From positions 1-61,472 of the forward strand of contig MTLP01000039.1 of the NCBI GenBank assembly GCA_002009975.1: 61,472 nt of DNA, written 5' to 3'. Position 1 is the first letter of the stretch; every line of letters begins with the position of its first letter. Below are positions 46,919 through 55,881 of this stretch, one piece after another. Origin of the DNA: Thermococcus sp. JdFR-02. GTDB taxonomy: Archaea; Methanobacteriota_B; Thermococci; Thermococcales; Thermococcaceae. The notes below the pieces were generated by a model. That model was not told the origin of the DNA, searched no databases, and worked only from the letters and a program-made list of their open reading frames with translations. A program made the position numbers and the translations under genes.

Positions 46919-47568
46919 TGCAAAAATTTTCCACAAATAGTATCTGTTGAGAGTTTAAAAATTTTTGCATTAAATAGCGGGGTGGAGAAAATCTCAGCTT
47001 CTTTGCAACTTTTATCACCTTTTTACCCTTCAACAAAAACAGGATTTCATGAAATTGCTCAATAACCCTAATTCTCTTCTATCTTTTACGCAATTAGTTG
47101 AAGATTTTTCGATTCTTGACAGAGAGTCTTATCTTTAGATTTTAATGAAGTTTGGCAATCTATTCTTCAATCAGACTTATATAAAGGATTTTGAACTCTT
47201 TAGTAACTTAGTTTTATTAAAAACTTGATTTTTAAGCTCTTGATGAATTTAGAATTGGGTTTTGTTAAATGCTGGAATTTTTGACTTTCTTTTTAAGCTT
47301 TCCCGATAAGAAAGTTAAGATCGCAAAATTCTGACTTTTTAAGAAAAGAAATTTAGGTTTGGAGCTTTTTCATGAACGTGGAAAAGTGATGTCTGGTTTT
47401 GTTCATTGTGCCAAAACTCTGGGTTTAAGAGTTTTATCGGTAAATAGCCTTTAATTTGGGCTTTAAGTGAGCCTCTATCCTCGCTCTTTTATTGTACCTT
47501 TATGGAAAAGTATTTATATTTTGAGTTCTTTTAGAGTCTTATTGGGGAAATGGGGGAAATTCGCCCCT
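46919..47568 (+). promoter_or_regulatory. Non-coding AT-rich CRISPR leader region
   Basis: About 650 bp with no credible gene. It has T-rich runs (CTTTTT, GTTTTATT) and no ribosome site followed by a real frame. BRE GGAAAAG (47504-47510) and TATA TATTTATAT (from 47511) lie about 57 bp upstream of the first repeat, giving a transcription start near 47540. At 47535-47545 lies AGTCTTATTGG, an inverted copy of part of the CRISPR repeat. Long leaders are usual for Thermococcales arrays. Confidence 0.6.
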
Positions 47569-47867
47569 GTTCCAATAAGACTTTAGAAGAATTGAAAGAG
47601 CCGCAAAAGTCGTTTTCCCCGACTGAGTTTTCCCAGTTCCAATAAGACTTTAGAAGAATTGAAAGTGAATTGTAGCTTTAAACGAACCTTGATTAGCTGT
47701 ATTGTTCCAATAAGACTTTAGAAGAATTGAAAGTGTGCTCTTCATCATCGCAGCGTTCATAATCTTGGCTGTTCCAATAAGACTTTAGAAGAATTGAAAG
47801 GCGTAGAAAGTCGCTCTATCTCTTGTCAAGTCTATCAGTTCCAATAAGACTTATAAAAAATAAGAAA
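47569..47867 (+). CRISPR. Short CRISPR array, 4 full repeats plus 1 degenerate terminal repeat
   Basis: Four identical 30-nt repeats at 47569-47598, 47636-47665, 47704-47733 and 47771-47800. They begin GTTCCAATAAGAC and end GAATTGAAAG, as Pyrococcus/Thermococcus repeats do. Spacers are 37, 38, 37 and 37 nt. The fifth unit (47838-47867) keeps only the first 15 bases (GTTCCAATAAGACTT) and then degenerates to an A-rich stretch, so it is the trailer end. The leader is therefore on the left and transcription is plus. No cas gene is in the window, so Cas proteins must act in trans. The array ends 13 bp from ftsY. Confidence 0.95.
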
Positions 47868-47880
47868 AATCAGAACTTTT

Positions 47881-48783
47881 CTATCCTTCAAAGATTTTTT
47901 CCATCATCCATTTCTCATCAAAGGGCATCAAGTCGTCGTAACTCTGCCCAACACCAACAAAAAGTATCGGGGCACCAATTGCATGGCTTATACTTAAAGC
48001 CGCGCCCCCTCTTGCGTCTGCATCGAGTTTTGTTAAAATAACACCATCAACTTTTACCGATTCATTAAATTGTCTCGCTTGTTCAATTATTGCATTCCCT
48101 GCTAAAGCATCCCCAACGAAAATAACTAAATCTGGCTTTGCTACCCTTACAATCTTTTTCATCTCGTCCATCAAGTTTCTGTTAAGCTCATTCCTTCCAG
48201 CTGTATCAACCAAAACCACATCAATACCTCTCGCTTTAGCGTGTTCTATTGCATCATAGGCAACTGCTGCAGGATCGGCACCATATTTGTGCTTTATTAA
48301 CCTAACACCAACTCTTTTTGCATGTTCTTCAACTTGCTCAATTGCACCAGCTCTAAAGGTGTCGCTCGCCGCTATAACTGCGCTTAAACCATTTTTCCTT
48401 AGCCAGTTTGCGAGTTTAGCTATTGTTGTTGTTTTTCCAGAGCCATTAAAGCCAACAAACACAATAACAAAAGGCTTTTCTTTCTTTGATTCAATCATCT
48501 CTAACAAGTTTATTTTTCTTTCTGGAGTCAAAACCTCAAGAACCGCACTTTCTACTGCCTCTTTAACAAGTTTTTTCTTATCGGTTCCAATTTTAACCTT
48601 TTGTCCAACCAGCCGTTGCTTAATTCTCTCTTTAAGTTCTTCAACCACCTCTAAAGCTACATCAGCTTCGAGAAGAGCCAACTCCAAGTCCCACAAAGCT
48701 TCTTCAACTTCTTTCTCTTTTATCTCGGTTTGAGCAACTTTATCGATGAATGATGAGAACTTTTCCTTCAGCTTTCCAAACAT
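47881..48783 (-). CDS. ftsY: Signal recognition particle receptor FtsY
   Basis: 300 residues, GTPase receptor for SRP-bound ribosomes at the membrane. N-domain helices occupy 1-95 (short, without the long acidic extension of E. coli FtsY). G1 is GFNGSGKT at 111-118, then DTFRAGA, DTAGR and TKLD. ATG 48783 follows GGTGATT. Its stop faces the CRISPR trailer. Divergent from the FKBP gene. Confidence 0.96.
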   Translation of the reverse strand: MFGKLKEKFSSFIDKVAQTEIKEKEVEEALWDLELALLEADVALEVVEELKERIKQRLVGQKVKIGTDKKKLVKEAVESAVLEVLTPERKINLLEMIESKKEKPFVIVFVGFNGSGKTTTIAKLANWLRKNGLSAVIAASDTFRAGAIEQVEEHAKRVGVRLIKHKYGADPAAVAYDAIEHAKARGIDVVLVDTAGRNELNRNLMDEMKKIVRVAKPDLVIFVGDALAGNAIIEQARQFNESVKVDGVILTKLDADARGGAALSISHAIGAPILFVGVGQSYDDLMPFDEKWMMEKIFEG

Positions 48784-48875
48784 TTTAATCACCTTCCTTA
48801 ATACCCGCAAAAATCTTTATAAGTCCTCCCCTTTAATTGACCATAGGCCTTGAAAACTTAAAGGAGGTTATGATC

Positions 48876-49721
48876 ATGAAAGTAGCAAAAAAGGATGTAA
48901 TAAGGCTTCATTACACAGGAAAGATTAAAGAGACTGGAGAAATTTTCGACACAACTTATGAAGAAGTCGCAAAGGAGGCTGGCATATATAGAGAGGGGGC
49001 AATTTATGGTCCTGTCCCAATAGCCGTTGGGGCTGGTCACGTTCTTAAAGGATTGGATGAGAAGTTGGAAGGATTAAAGGTCGGAGAAAAATACACGATT
49101 GAGCTTCCTCCAGAGAAAGCTTTTGGAAAGAGAGATCCAAGATTAATAAAAACTTTAACTTTGGGACAATTTAAGAGGCACGGTGTTTATCCATTCCCAG
49201 GGTTAGAGGTCGAGATTGATGGAAGAAGGGCAAGAGTTTTGAGTGTTTCAAGCGGTAGAGTTAGAGTTGATTTTAATCATCCTTATGCTGGAAAAACCGT
49301 TATTTATGAGGTAGAAGTGGTTGAAAAAATTGAAGATCCAATTGAAAAAGTTAAAGGATTAATAGAGCTCAGACTGCCAAAGATAGACCTAAGCAAAGTT
49401 CAAATTGAAGTTGGTGAAAAAGACGTAAAGATTGACTTTGGAGAGCAGACAATTGAAGACAGAATGCTAATCCTTGGAGAAATACTTTTAGAGAGTGATT
49501 TGAAGTTCCTCGGATACGAGGAGATAGAGTTCACTCCAAGTGTCGATGATATAATCAAGAAGACACAGCCACAAATAGAAGTTGAGGAAAAGGAAGAAAC
49601 CAAAGAAGAAGGCAAGGAAGAAGTAGAAGCTCAACCAGAAGAAACAGAGGAAACAGTAGAAGAAAAAGTTGAAGAATCTAAAGAGGAAGCTGAAGAAGAA
49701 GGAGAAGAGGAGAAGGAATGA
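48876..49721 (+). CDS. Long FKBP-type peptidyl-prolyl isomerase with acidic tail
   Basis: 281 residues. FKBP core (1-150) with RLHYTGKIKETGEIFDTT, VGAGHVLKGLDEKLEGL and LPPEKAFGKRDP. The flap insertion holds chaperone activity in family members. A C-terminal domain (about 155-235) and then about 45 residues almost entirely Glu/Lys (EEKEETKEEGKEEVEAQ type) follow. Such 29-kDa archaeal FKBPs act as folding helpers. The ATG at 48876 is 8 nt after AGGAGG; the ATG at 48870 is too close. Its stop overlaps the CPBP gene start. Confidence 0.9.
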   Translation: MKVAKKDVIRLHYTGKIKETGEIFDTTYEEVAKEAGIYREGAIYGPVPIAVGAGHVLKGLDEKLEGLKVGEKYTIELPPEKAFGKRDPRLIKTLTLGQFKRHGVYPFPGLEVEIDGRRARVLSVSSGRVRVDFNHPYAGKTVIYEVEVVEKIEDPIEKVKGLIELRLPKIDLSKVQIEVGEKDVKIDFGEQTIEDRMLILGEILLESDLKFLGYEEIEFTPSVDDIIKKTQPQIEVEEKEETKEEGKEEVEAQPEETEETVEEKVEESKEEAEEEGEEEKE

Positions 49722-50305
49722 AAACATTTCTCCTTTATTTACTCTCCCTCTTATTTATTGTAGCGAATTGGAATTTAGGACACAATATCTACGAATGGTC
49801 TTTCTATAATGTGGTTTTTTATATTGTTCTGCCCTTTTTAACGGCATATATTCTCGGATTTAAACCAAAAGAGCTTGGCTTTAAAATTGGAAAAAAAGAT
49901 GGCTACATTTGGGCTTTAATTCTGCTTTTAATCAGCATGCCCATAACAATCTACGCATCACGTTTAGAACAATTTAGGGAGTTTTATCCACTTTTTAGCT
50001 TTAACTCATGGAGCGAGTTCCTCTTTAAGGAGCTTTTAATTGGTGTGATAATGTTAGCTCATGAAGCATTTTATAGGGGAATTTTACTTTTCCCATTAGC
50101 CAAGAAACACAAATGGCTCGGCATACTAGCTCAAAACATCCCCTACACCTTAATACATATTGGAAAACCAGGTTTAGAAGTTCCTTACTCTTTCCTTGCT
50201 GGAATCTTCTTCGCTGAAATTGACCTGAAAAGTGAGAGCTTTTTGCCAAGTTTTTTCTTACATTGGACTGGAGCAGTCATTTTTGATCTTCTCTGCATAC
50301 TTTAG
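49718..50305 (+). CDS. CPBP-family intramembrane protease, variant active site
   Basis: 195 residues, about six membrane spans. The CPBP (Rce1-like) motif 1 appears as AHEAFYRGILL, with His-Glu instead of the usual Glu-Glu before xxxR. Motif 2 is PYTLIHIGKP (His) and motif 3 FFLHWTG. It overlaps the FKBP stop by 4 bp (ATGA), so it is co-translated. Might process membrane peptides; whether the His variant is active is unknown. Confidence 0.75.
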   Translation: MKTFLLYLLSLLFIVANWNLGHNIYEWSFYNVVFYIVLPFLTAYILGFKPKELGFKIGKKDGYIWALILLLISMPITIYASRLEQFREFYPLFSFNSWSEFLFKELLIGVIMLAHEAFYRGILLFPLAKKHKWLGILAQNIPYTLIHIGKPGLEVPYSFLAGIFFAEIDLKSESFLPSFFLHWTGAVIFDLLCIL

Positions 50306-50353
50306 AGAAACTCTTTTAAAAGTAGCTCTTTAGTACTAAGGTGGGGAATAAAA

Positions 50354-51523
50354 ATGAAGAAAATATTAATGCTAGCATTTGCTTTACTCCTTTTAATATC
50401 TTTAAGTGAGCATGTTAGGGCTAATGATGTTCATTTCTACCTTTATGGTTCTTGCCGTTGCCCTCATTGTGCTGCTATGGAAAGGATGATACCTGAAGAG
50501 TTTGGAGAGGGGAGCTTAACAGTATATGAAGTTGATCCAAACTGTGAAAATTATAACGAGAAAAATTTGGAAAGATTCTTGAAGATTTCAAATATACTTG
50601 GAACCGGTGGAGGAGTTCCTCTGATCGGAGTTACAATTGATGGAGAACTTAAACTTGTAATTTACGGTGAGGTTTCAAAAGACGTTCTTCACGCACTTCT
50701 CAACTCAACAGCGCCAAAAAAACTCCTCTTTTTTAACGGACAGCTCTATGAAACCACAGATGAAGAAATTATCAAAAATTTACAAAATCTCTTTGTTGGA
50801 GAAAAAACTCCAACAACTTCTACAAAACCAATAGAAACACCCAATACCAGCGTTGCCTCCCTTATTATCCCGATAATCTTAGCCTCTATAGCAGATGCCA
50901 TTAATCCATGCGCATTTGCCCTCTTGATAATGTTTCTTTCGATGGTGATGGTTATTGATGATAGGAGAGTCTTGAAAACAGGCTTAGCATTCACTTCAGC
51001 TGTCTTCATGACGTATTTTGGAATTGGTGTTGGTCTAGTGAAAATTCAAACACAATTCTTATGGATCAGAAACATTGTCTTGGCTTTAGGTTTAGCAATT
51101 GGGATTTACAAAGTAGTTTCTTACTTTAAAACGATTGAAATAAAGGTTATACCTAATAAATTTAAGCAAACGAGCAACAAAGTTATGGAAAAAATGCTGT
51201 CGCCACTCGGAGGATTTTTAGGGGGCATAATAATTTCCCTGACGTTGCTTCCTTGTACTTCTGGACCTTACTTCGTTGCAACAGCGCTGATCTCAAAGGG
51301 GGCAAACGTTTTGGGTGGAACGTTCTTGTTAATGCTCTACAATGCAATTTTTGTGTCTCCATTCCTTTTGATAACCTTAGCTTTCCACTATGGACAGAAA
51401 AGCGATAGATGGGCAAAGGTAATTGGGGGATTTGAGCAGGTTCAAAGGAAAGGAAAGCTTTTGGACTTACTTGTCGGTTTACTGTTGATTGCCATTGTCC
51501 TTTATGCCTACATTACAATGTAG
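50354..51523 (+). CDS. CcdA/DsbD-like thiol-redox membrane protein with N-terminal thioredoxin-like domain
   Basis: 389 residues. Signal span (residues 1-22), then an extracytoplasmic thioredoxin-like domain with CRCPHC (about residues 34-39) and a cis-Pro segment GGGVPLIG. Residues 165-389 are a six-helix CcdA core with the exchange cysteines in INPCAFAL and LLPCTSGPY. It would carry electrons across the membrane to extracellular disulfides. Thr/Pro-rich linker at about 152-165. Single gene, convergent with the DUF4097 gene. Confidence 0.88.
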   Translation: MKKILMLAFALLLLISLSEHVRANDVHFYLYGSCRCPHCAAMERMIPEEFGEGSLTVYEVDPNCENYNEKNLERFLKISNILGTGGGVPLIGVTIDGELKLVIYGEVSKDVLHALLNSTAPKKLLFFNGQLYETTDEEIIKNLQNLFVGEKTPTTSTKPIETPNTSVASLIIPIILASIADAINPCAFALLIMFLSMVMVIDDRRVLKTGLAFTSAVFMTYFGIGVGLVKIQTQFLWIRNIVLALGLAIGIYKVVSYFKTIEIKVIPNKFKQTSNKVMEKMLSPLGGFLGGIIISLTLLPCTSGPYFVATALISKGANVLGGTFLLMLYNAIFVSPFLLITLAFHYGQKSDRWAKVIGGFEQVQRKGKLLDLLVGLLLIAIVLYAYITM

Positions 51524-52187
51524 AGACTGAGATGCTCCCATTTACTGTGGAGACCTTAATTTTATATTTTCCATCTCCAAGAACACCCACTGCACTCTTT
51601 GGTCCAAATCTGATTTTTGTACCTTCTATTTTCATTCCTGGAATGTCAAATCTTATGGAGCCATTTGTTGTTGATGCAAAAATCTCAACATCGGCTTTAG
51701 GGGAAATATAAACCTTTATACTCCCATTAACGGTAGAAATCTTTGAGTCATCTTTAATTTTCCTCAAAATTGCAACTATGCTCCCGTTTACACTTGACAG
51801 CTTTTTAACTTCAGTATTCTCAACTTTTATTGAACCATTAACGTTTGAGACCTTTAAAATTCCGCTAATATCGGAGATTTGAATCTGCCCGTTTACACTT
51901 GAAACCTTTTCAACTTCAACACTCTTAGGAACTAAGATGTCAAAGTTCACGCTCCTACTTCCAAAGCTTATAACGGATTTTTCAAAGTGAGCAGATATCT
52001 TAAGCGTGTTACCTTCCTTTTTCACCTTAATCTTTGGTTCTGAGCTTAAAAGCCCCCATTTCTTCTCAGCTTTAAGCTTTAATGTATCTCCATCATAGCC
52101 CTTAATTTTGATCTGCCCATTAACATTGCTCACTACCACTTTCAGTCCCCTTTCAACTTCATATTCTCTTTCAACAACCTCAATCAT
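51513..52187 (-). CDS. DUF4097-type beta-repeat protein
   Basis: 224 residues without signal peptide or membrane span. A motif V-N-G-(S/Q)-I (with one TNGSI) recurs about seven times: VNGQIKI, VNGQIQI, VNGSIKV, VNGSIVA, VNGSIKV, TNGSIRF, VNGSISV. This pattern makes a beta-solenoid. Family DUF4097 is often near membrane-stress or anti-sigma-like systems; here it has no such partner. ATG 52187 follows GGTGGTG. Function unknown. Confidence 0.82.
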   Translation of the reverse strand: MIEVVEREYEVERGLKVVVSNVNGQIKIKGYDGDTLKLKAEKKWGLLSSEPKIKVKKEGNTLKISAHFEKSVISFGSRSVNFDILVPKSVEVEKVSSVNGQIQISDISGILKVSNVNGSIKVENTEVKKLSSVNGSIVAILRKIKDDSKISTVNGSIKVYISPKADVEIFASTTNGSIRFDIPGMKIEGTKIRFGPKSAVGVLGDGKYKIKVSTVNGSISVSTL

Positions 52188-52284
52188 AGACACCACCAAT
52201 ATTAATTTGCATGCTCAATGGAAAAGTAAAATGTGATCAAAAGTGAGCACAGTATTTTTCAAACTTCTTAACCCAAAGACATTC

Positions 52285-54183
52285 TTAAGCCTTTTCCTCA
52301 ACTTTTGCAGTTCCATAGCCAACGAAAATCACTTTATCCGGGTCCAAGGCTTTAACGACCTCTGGACGGTGAGTTATAATCACCGCTGTAATTCCCGCCT
52401 CTCTCATTATCTCACTAGCCTTCTTAGCCACGCGCATAGCTGTTAATGTGTCTAGATGTGCTGCAAACTCATCAATTAGAATTAAATTTGGCTTCTCTGC
52501 TAAAAGCGATGCTATCTTTGCCCTCTCTTTTTGTCCAGTAGAAAGCTCATTAAACTTTGCCCTATAGAGCACAGCATCACTTAGTCCTGAACGGTTTAAA
52601 ATTTCAACCGCTGCATTTAAATCTTTGATTTTCCTATAAACATGCTCCAAAATGCTTTCACTTCCAAAGCTTGGCTCAAATTCACCGGGAATTAAAACTG
52701 AAACTTTGACATTCTCTGGAAGTTCAATCTCTCCACTCGTTGCTCTAAATTTTTCTTCCCAAAAACCCTTTGCAGCACCTAAAATAAGCCTAATTAATGT
52801 TGTTTTTCCAGACCCGCTTGCACCGACCACAACTACAAGTTCTTTTGGCTTAATCTCAAAGTTCAGATTCCTTAAAACCTGCCTCTGGATCACTCTATGT
52901 CTAACCCCAAATGCTTCTAAAAGCTGTTGTATTTCTGAAGGAAGTCCTTTAACATCCAAAGAACTCTCAAAAACTTTGCTAACATCTTTAAAGACTATTG
53001 AGCCCTTTAAGGGTTCAACTTTTCCGTAGCTTGGCTTCCAAAGTTTCCCTTCCTTAGGTGCATATGTATCTTCCTTTAAAAATCTCTCAATGTATTCCTT
53101 AGCTTCTTCTGTTAGTGGATAATATAAGACAGGTCTTCCACTTGCAGTTTCCCAAAGGAACTTGAAGCCAACTTTTTCAAAGAAAGGATTGTAACGTGCC
53201 ATTTGGGCTATTGTTTCAACTAAATGCTTTCTTTTTCTCATCTCGGGGATTCTTCTTTCACTGATCCATTCAAGGGCAGCTTTAACACTTAATTGTCCTA
53301 AACCATCGCTCCTATAATCAGGATGCACAACAACCCTCGCAATTCTCGAAGCCGCTGTGTTGCTTGTCCTTAAGGCTTCCCACTTGGCTTTTTCCCAAAG
53401 CATTTGACGGGCAATTTTTCTTGGATATTCCTTCTTAAGCTCTTCATAAAGCTCTCTCATTATACGCTCGGGCCAAAATGCTGGATGAAACCAATCCTCC
53501 GGGAAGATCTTTTCCCTGATATTTCTCTCAACTTCTCCGTTAGGCAATCTTCTATGCATCAAAGGAATTGGAGAATCAACCCTAACATAAGCTAAAATCC
53601 TTGGCTCATATTCTTCTCTATTCTCAAGCTCAAGGAGCAAAAAGCGTGATGCAGGGGTTGAACCTTTAATTTCTAAAATATGAACCTCTTCACTTTTGCA
53701 TTTGGGACAAATACGCTTTGTATTTGCTTCGATAATTGTTCCACATTTCTCACATCTCCATAAAGCCACCTTCTCTTTCTGAGATGCATAGTGATACTGC
53801 TCAAGTTCTGCTATTGCCTCAAAATCGCTCTCATAAGTTGCCTCTCTTGCCCTGATCCTATAAGTGTATAAAAGCTCACCTGTTAATGGAGAAAAACGCT
53901 TTGCATCATATTCTTTCTCCCACAAAGGCCAAACTTTAATCTTTTCTCCGTTATAGAACTTATAGAGCTCATAATCATCAAAATCGAGAATTTTCTCTTT
54001 ATCTTTTACTTTTGGTTTTTGTTTGAGAATTATTTCAACTTCATCACCTGTTACAAACCATTGTGCAACTCCGCTCATGTATAATTTGTAAACCTCTTTT
54101 CCTACTTCGACTTCAAGAATCCCAAACCAGCGGTGCTTGAAGCGAGGGATCTCACTACCAATAACTTTCCCTCTCAGAATCAT
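52285..54183 (-). CDS. ABC-type ATPase fused to zinc ribbon and GNAT acetyltransferase (COG2401 type)
   Basis: 632 residues in four parts. Residues 1-130 are an OB/beta-rich N-terminus. A zinc ribbon (about 145-175) has WRCEKCG and RICPKCK. A GNAT-like domain (about 180-370) has ARVVVHPDYRSDGLGQLSVKAALEWI. A soluble ABC ATPase (about 390-632) has Walker A GASGSGKT, signature LSTGQKERAKI and Walker B LILIDEFAAHL. Known as an archaeal family of unknown substrate. No membrane spans, so it is not a transporter; nucleic acid or ribosome work is possible. The ATG at 54183 follows GGTGG. Confidence 0.82.
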   Translation of the reverse strand: MILRGKVIGSEIPRFKHRWFGILEVEVGKEVYKLYMSGVAQWFVTGDEVEIILKQKPKVKDKEKILDFDDYELYKFYNGEKIKVWPLWEKEYDAKRFSPLTGELLYTYRIRAREATYESDFEAIAELEQYHYASQKEKVALWRCEKCGTIIEANTKRICPKCKSEEVHILEIKGSTPASRFLLLELENREEYEPRILAYVRVDSPIPLMHRRLPNGEVERNIREKIFPEDWFHPAFWPERIMRELYEELKKEYPRKIARQMLWEKAKWEALRTSNTAASRIARVVVHPDYRSDGLGQLSVKAALEWISERRIPEMRKRKHLVETIAQMARYNPFFEKVGFKFLWETASGRPVLYYPLTEEAKEYIERFLKEDTYAPKEGKLWKPSYGKVEPLKGSIVFKDVSKVFESSLDVKGLPSEIQQLLEAFGVRHRVIQRQVLRNLNFEIKPKELVVVVGASGSGKTTLIRLILGAAKGFWEEKFRATSGEIELPENVKVSVLIPGEFEPSFGSESILEHVYRKIKDLNAAVEILNRSGLSDAVLYRAKFNELSTGQKERAKIASLLAEKPNLILIDEFAAHLDTLTAMRVAKKASEIMREAGITAVIITHRPEVVKALDPDKVIFVGYGTAKVEEKA

Positions 54184-54245
54184 GAAACCACCAAAAAGAA
54201 AATAGGGTAAAGAAGTATTTAAGCTTAAGCGGAAAATAAAAAGCA

Positions 54246-55689
54246 TCAAACTAATGCCCTTTCAAGCTCTTCGTCAAAGGGTTCTGCACTTGTTACCAAG
54301 CTCACAAGAATCATGACAATTGCTGAAACAAAGGCTCCACTTACGTAAATGTACTCCCAGTAGCTAAAGCTCACTATCCCACTTATTCCTAGAATACTAA
54401 CTAATGAACCCGCTACTATTCCAGCTAGAGCTCCTTCTTTTGTTGCTCTCTTCCAGTATAGACCGAGTATTAGTGGAACAAAAACTCCAGAGGTGTAGAT
54501 ATCATAGGAGTATATTAGCAGTTCTATGATTCCTTCAACCGTTAATGCCGCAATTAATGCCAGTAGTCCAACCATTACTGTGGTTGCAATTGAAAGCCGT
54601 AAAAGCTTCCTATCCTCTGCTTCTGGATTTATTGTGCTTTGATAGAAATCTCTAACAATGTGAGAGGTAGCAGCAGATAAAAGGGAATCTGCAGTGCTCA
54701 TCACCGCCGCCAAAATTGCTGCAACAAATATTGCGCCAACCCCACTTCCAAAGATCGTAATAACCAATCGTGGAACTGCTGTCTTTGGCGAATCAATTAT
54801 AGCCTGTGGATCACTTGAAAGGGCTAGAGCAAGCATTCCAGCCAATGTGGGTAGGAGAGATAGACCCATTAACAAGAGCCCACTGTATATTGCTCCTTTT
54901 CTTGCTATTTTTTCATCTTTGGCAGCAAAAAGCCTTTGATAAAAGTCCTGACCTATTAAAGTGTACATGATGGTGGCTATTAAGGTTAGGGCAAAAAGTG
55001 AGACCCCTAAGGAGAGAAAGTCAAAATACCCACTTGGTGCCTGTGGAAGACCGGGAATTGTTGAAAGCTTTAATTTTAATCCCTCAAATCCTCCAACTTT
55101 TGCAAGGGCTAAGATTGTGGCGATAAAAACACCAATACTTCCGAGCGTTATTTGAATAAAGTCGGTTAAAGCAACTGCCCAGAGTCCCGAGAACGCTGTA
55201 TATGCTATGAAAATTAATGTAGCCATGATTGCTCCCCAAGTTCCCGGCAGTCCAATAGCTTCGAAAACAGCCGAAGCTGCCCAAACTTGAGCACCTAAAA
55301 TACCTATCAAAGCTAACAAAGAGAGTGTCGCTGCTAAAAGTCTAATTATCTTACTTTTATAACGCATCTCTAGGACATCTGGTACTGTATATAGTGCCAA
55401 AGCCCTCATTGGCTTTGCTAGAGTTAAACCTAACAAGAGAAGCCCCAAGCCACAGGCAAAACCGTACCAAATACCACCTAATCCATATCTTGCGCCCCAA
55501 CTAGCGCCTCCCAAGATGAAAGCCACCACCATAGTGAGTGGCTGCCAGAGTAGCTGTTGTTAATGCTAATCCCAATCTTCTACCGGCTATGAGAAAGTCT
55601 GCTGAAGTTTTAATGAATCTCTTTGCGTAGATACTAATCCCCAGCATTACTCCCATGTACATGAGTAGAGTCGCCCAAACCACGTTCAT
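54246..55689 (-). pseudogene. Sodium:solute symporter (SSS family), one-base frameshift
   Basis: Two frames together make one SSS protein of about 480 residues with 13 or so spans. The N-terminal part (55689 down) begins MNVVWATLLMYMGVMLG and reaches AATHYGGGF. The rest (GGASWGARYGLGGIWYG onward) is in the next frame. At 55519-55521 an AAA on the plus strand (TTT in the gene) would have to be AA for a continuous ...GGGFILGGASWG. So one extra T shifts the frame; TAG follows after 5 codons. Either a recent knockout, a sequencing or assembly error in a homopolymer, or slippage. The rest of the gene has no other lesion. Substrate (amino acid, proline or other) unknown. Confidence 0.8.
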
Positions 55690-55881
55690 TTTCTACACCT
55701 TTAAGATTGTCAAGTTCAAAGATGAAAGCCTGGAATATAACATTTTCTCAAAAAATCTTGGTAGTTTGGCAAATTTTGTGAAAATTTGAAAAGAAAAATT
55801 GTTTAAATGACAAATAATAATGGATAGTTGTGTGCACAATATTCTTAATAACGCTAAAGTTTGAATCTTAATGGTGGTCAT

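Noticed and set aside
46919-47500. Hidden protein gene in the 650-bp gap before the CRISPR array
   Set aside because: No frame of useful length with a ribosome site; T-rich composition and position fit a leader.
47823-48041. 72-codon plus-strand frame beginning in the last CRISPR spacer
   Set aside because: It runs through the degenerate repeat and antisense to ftsY, with no family resemblance.
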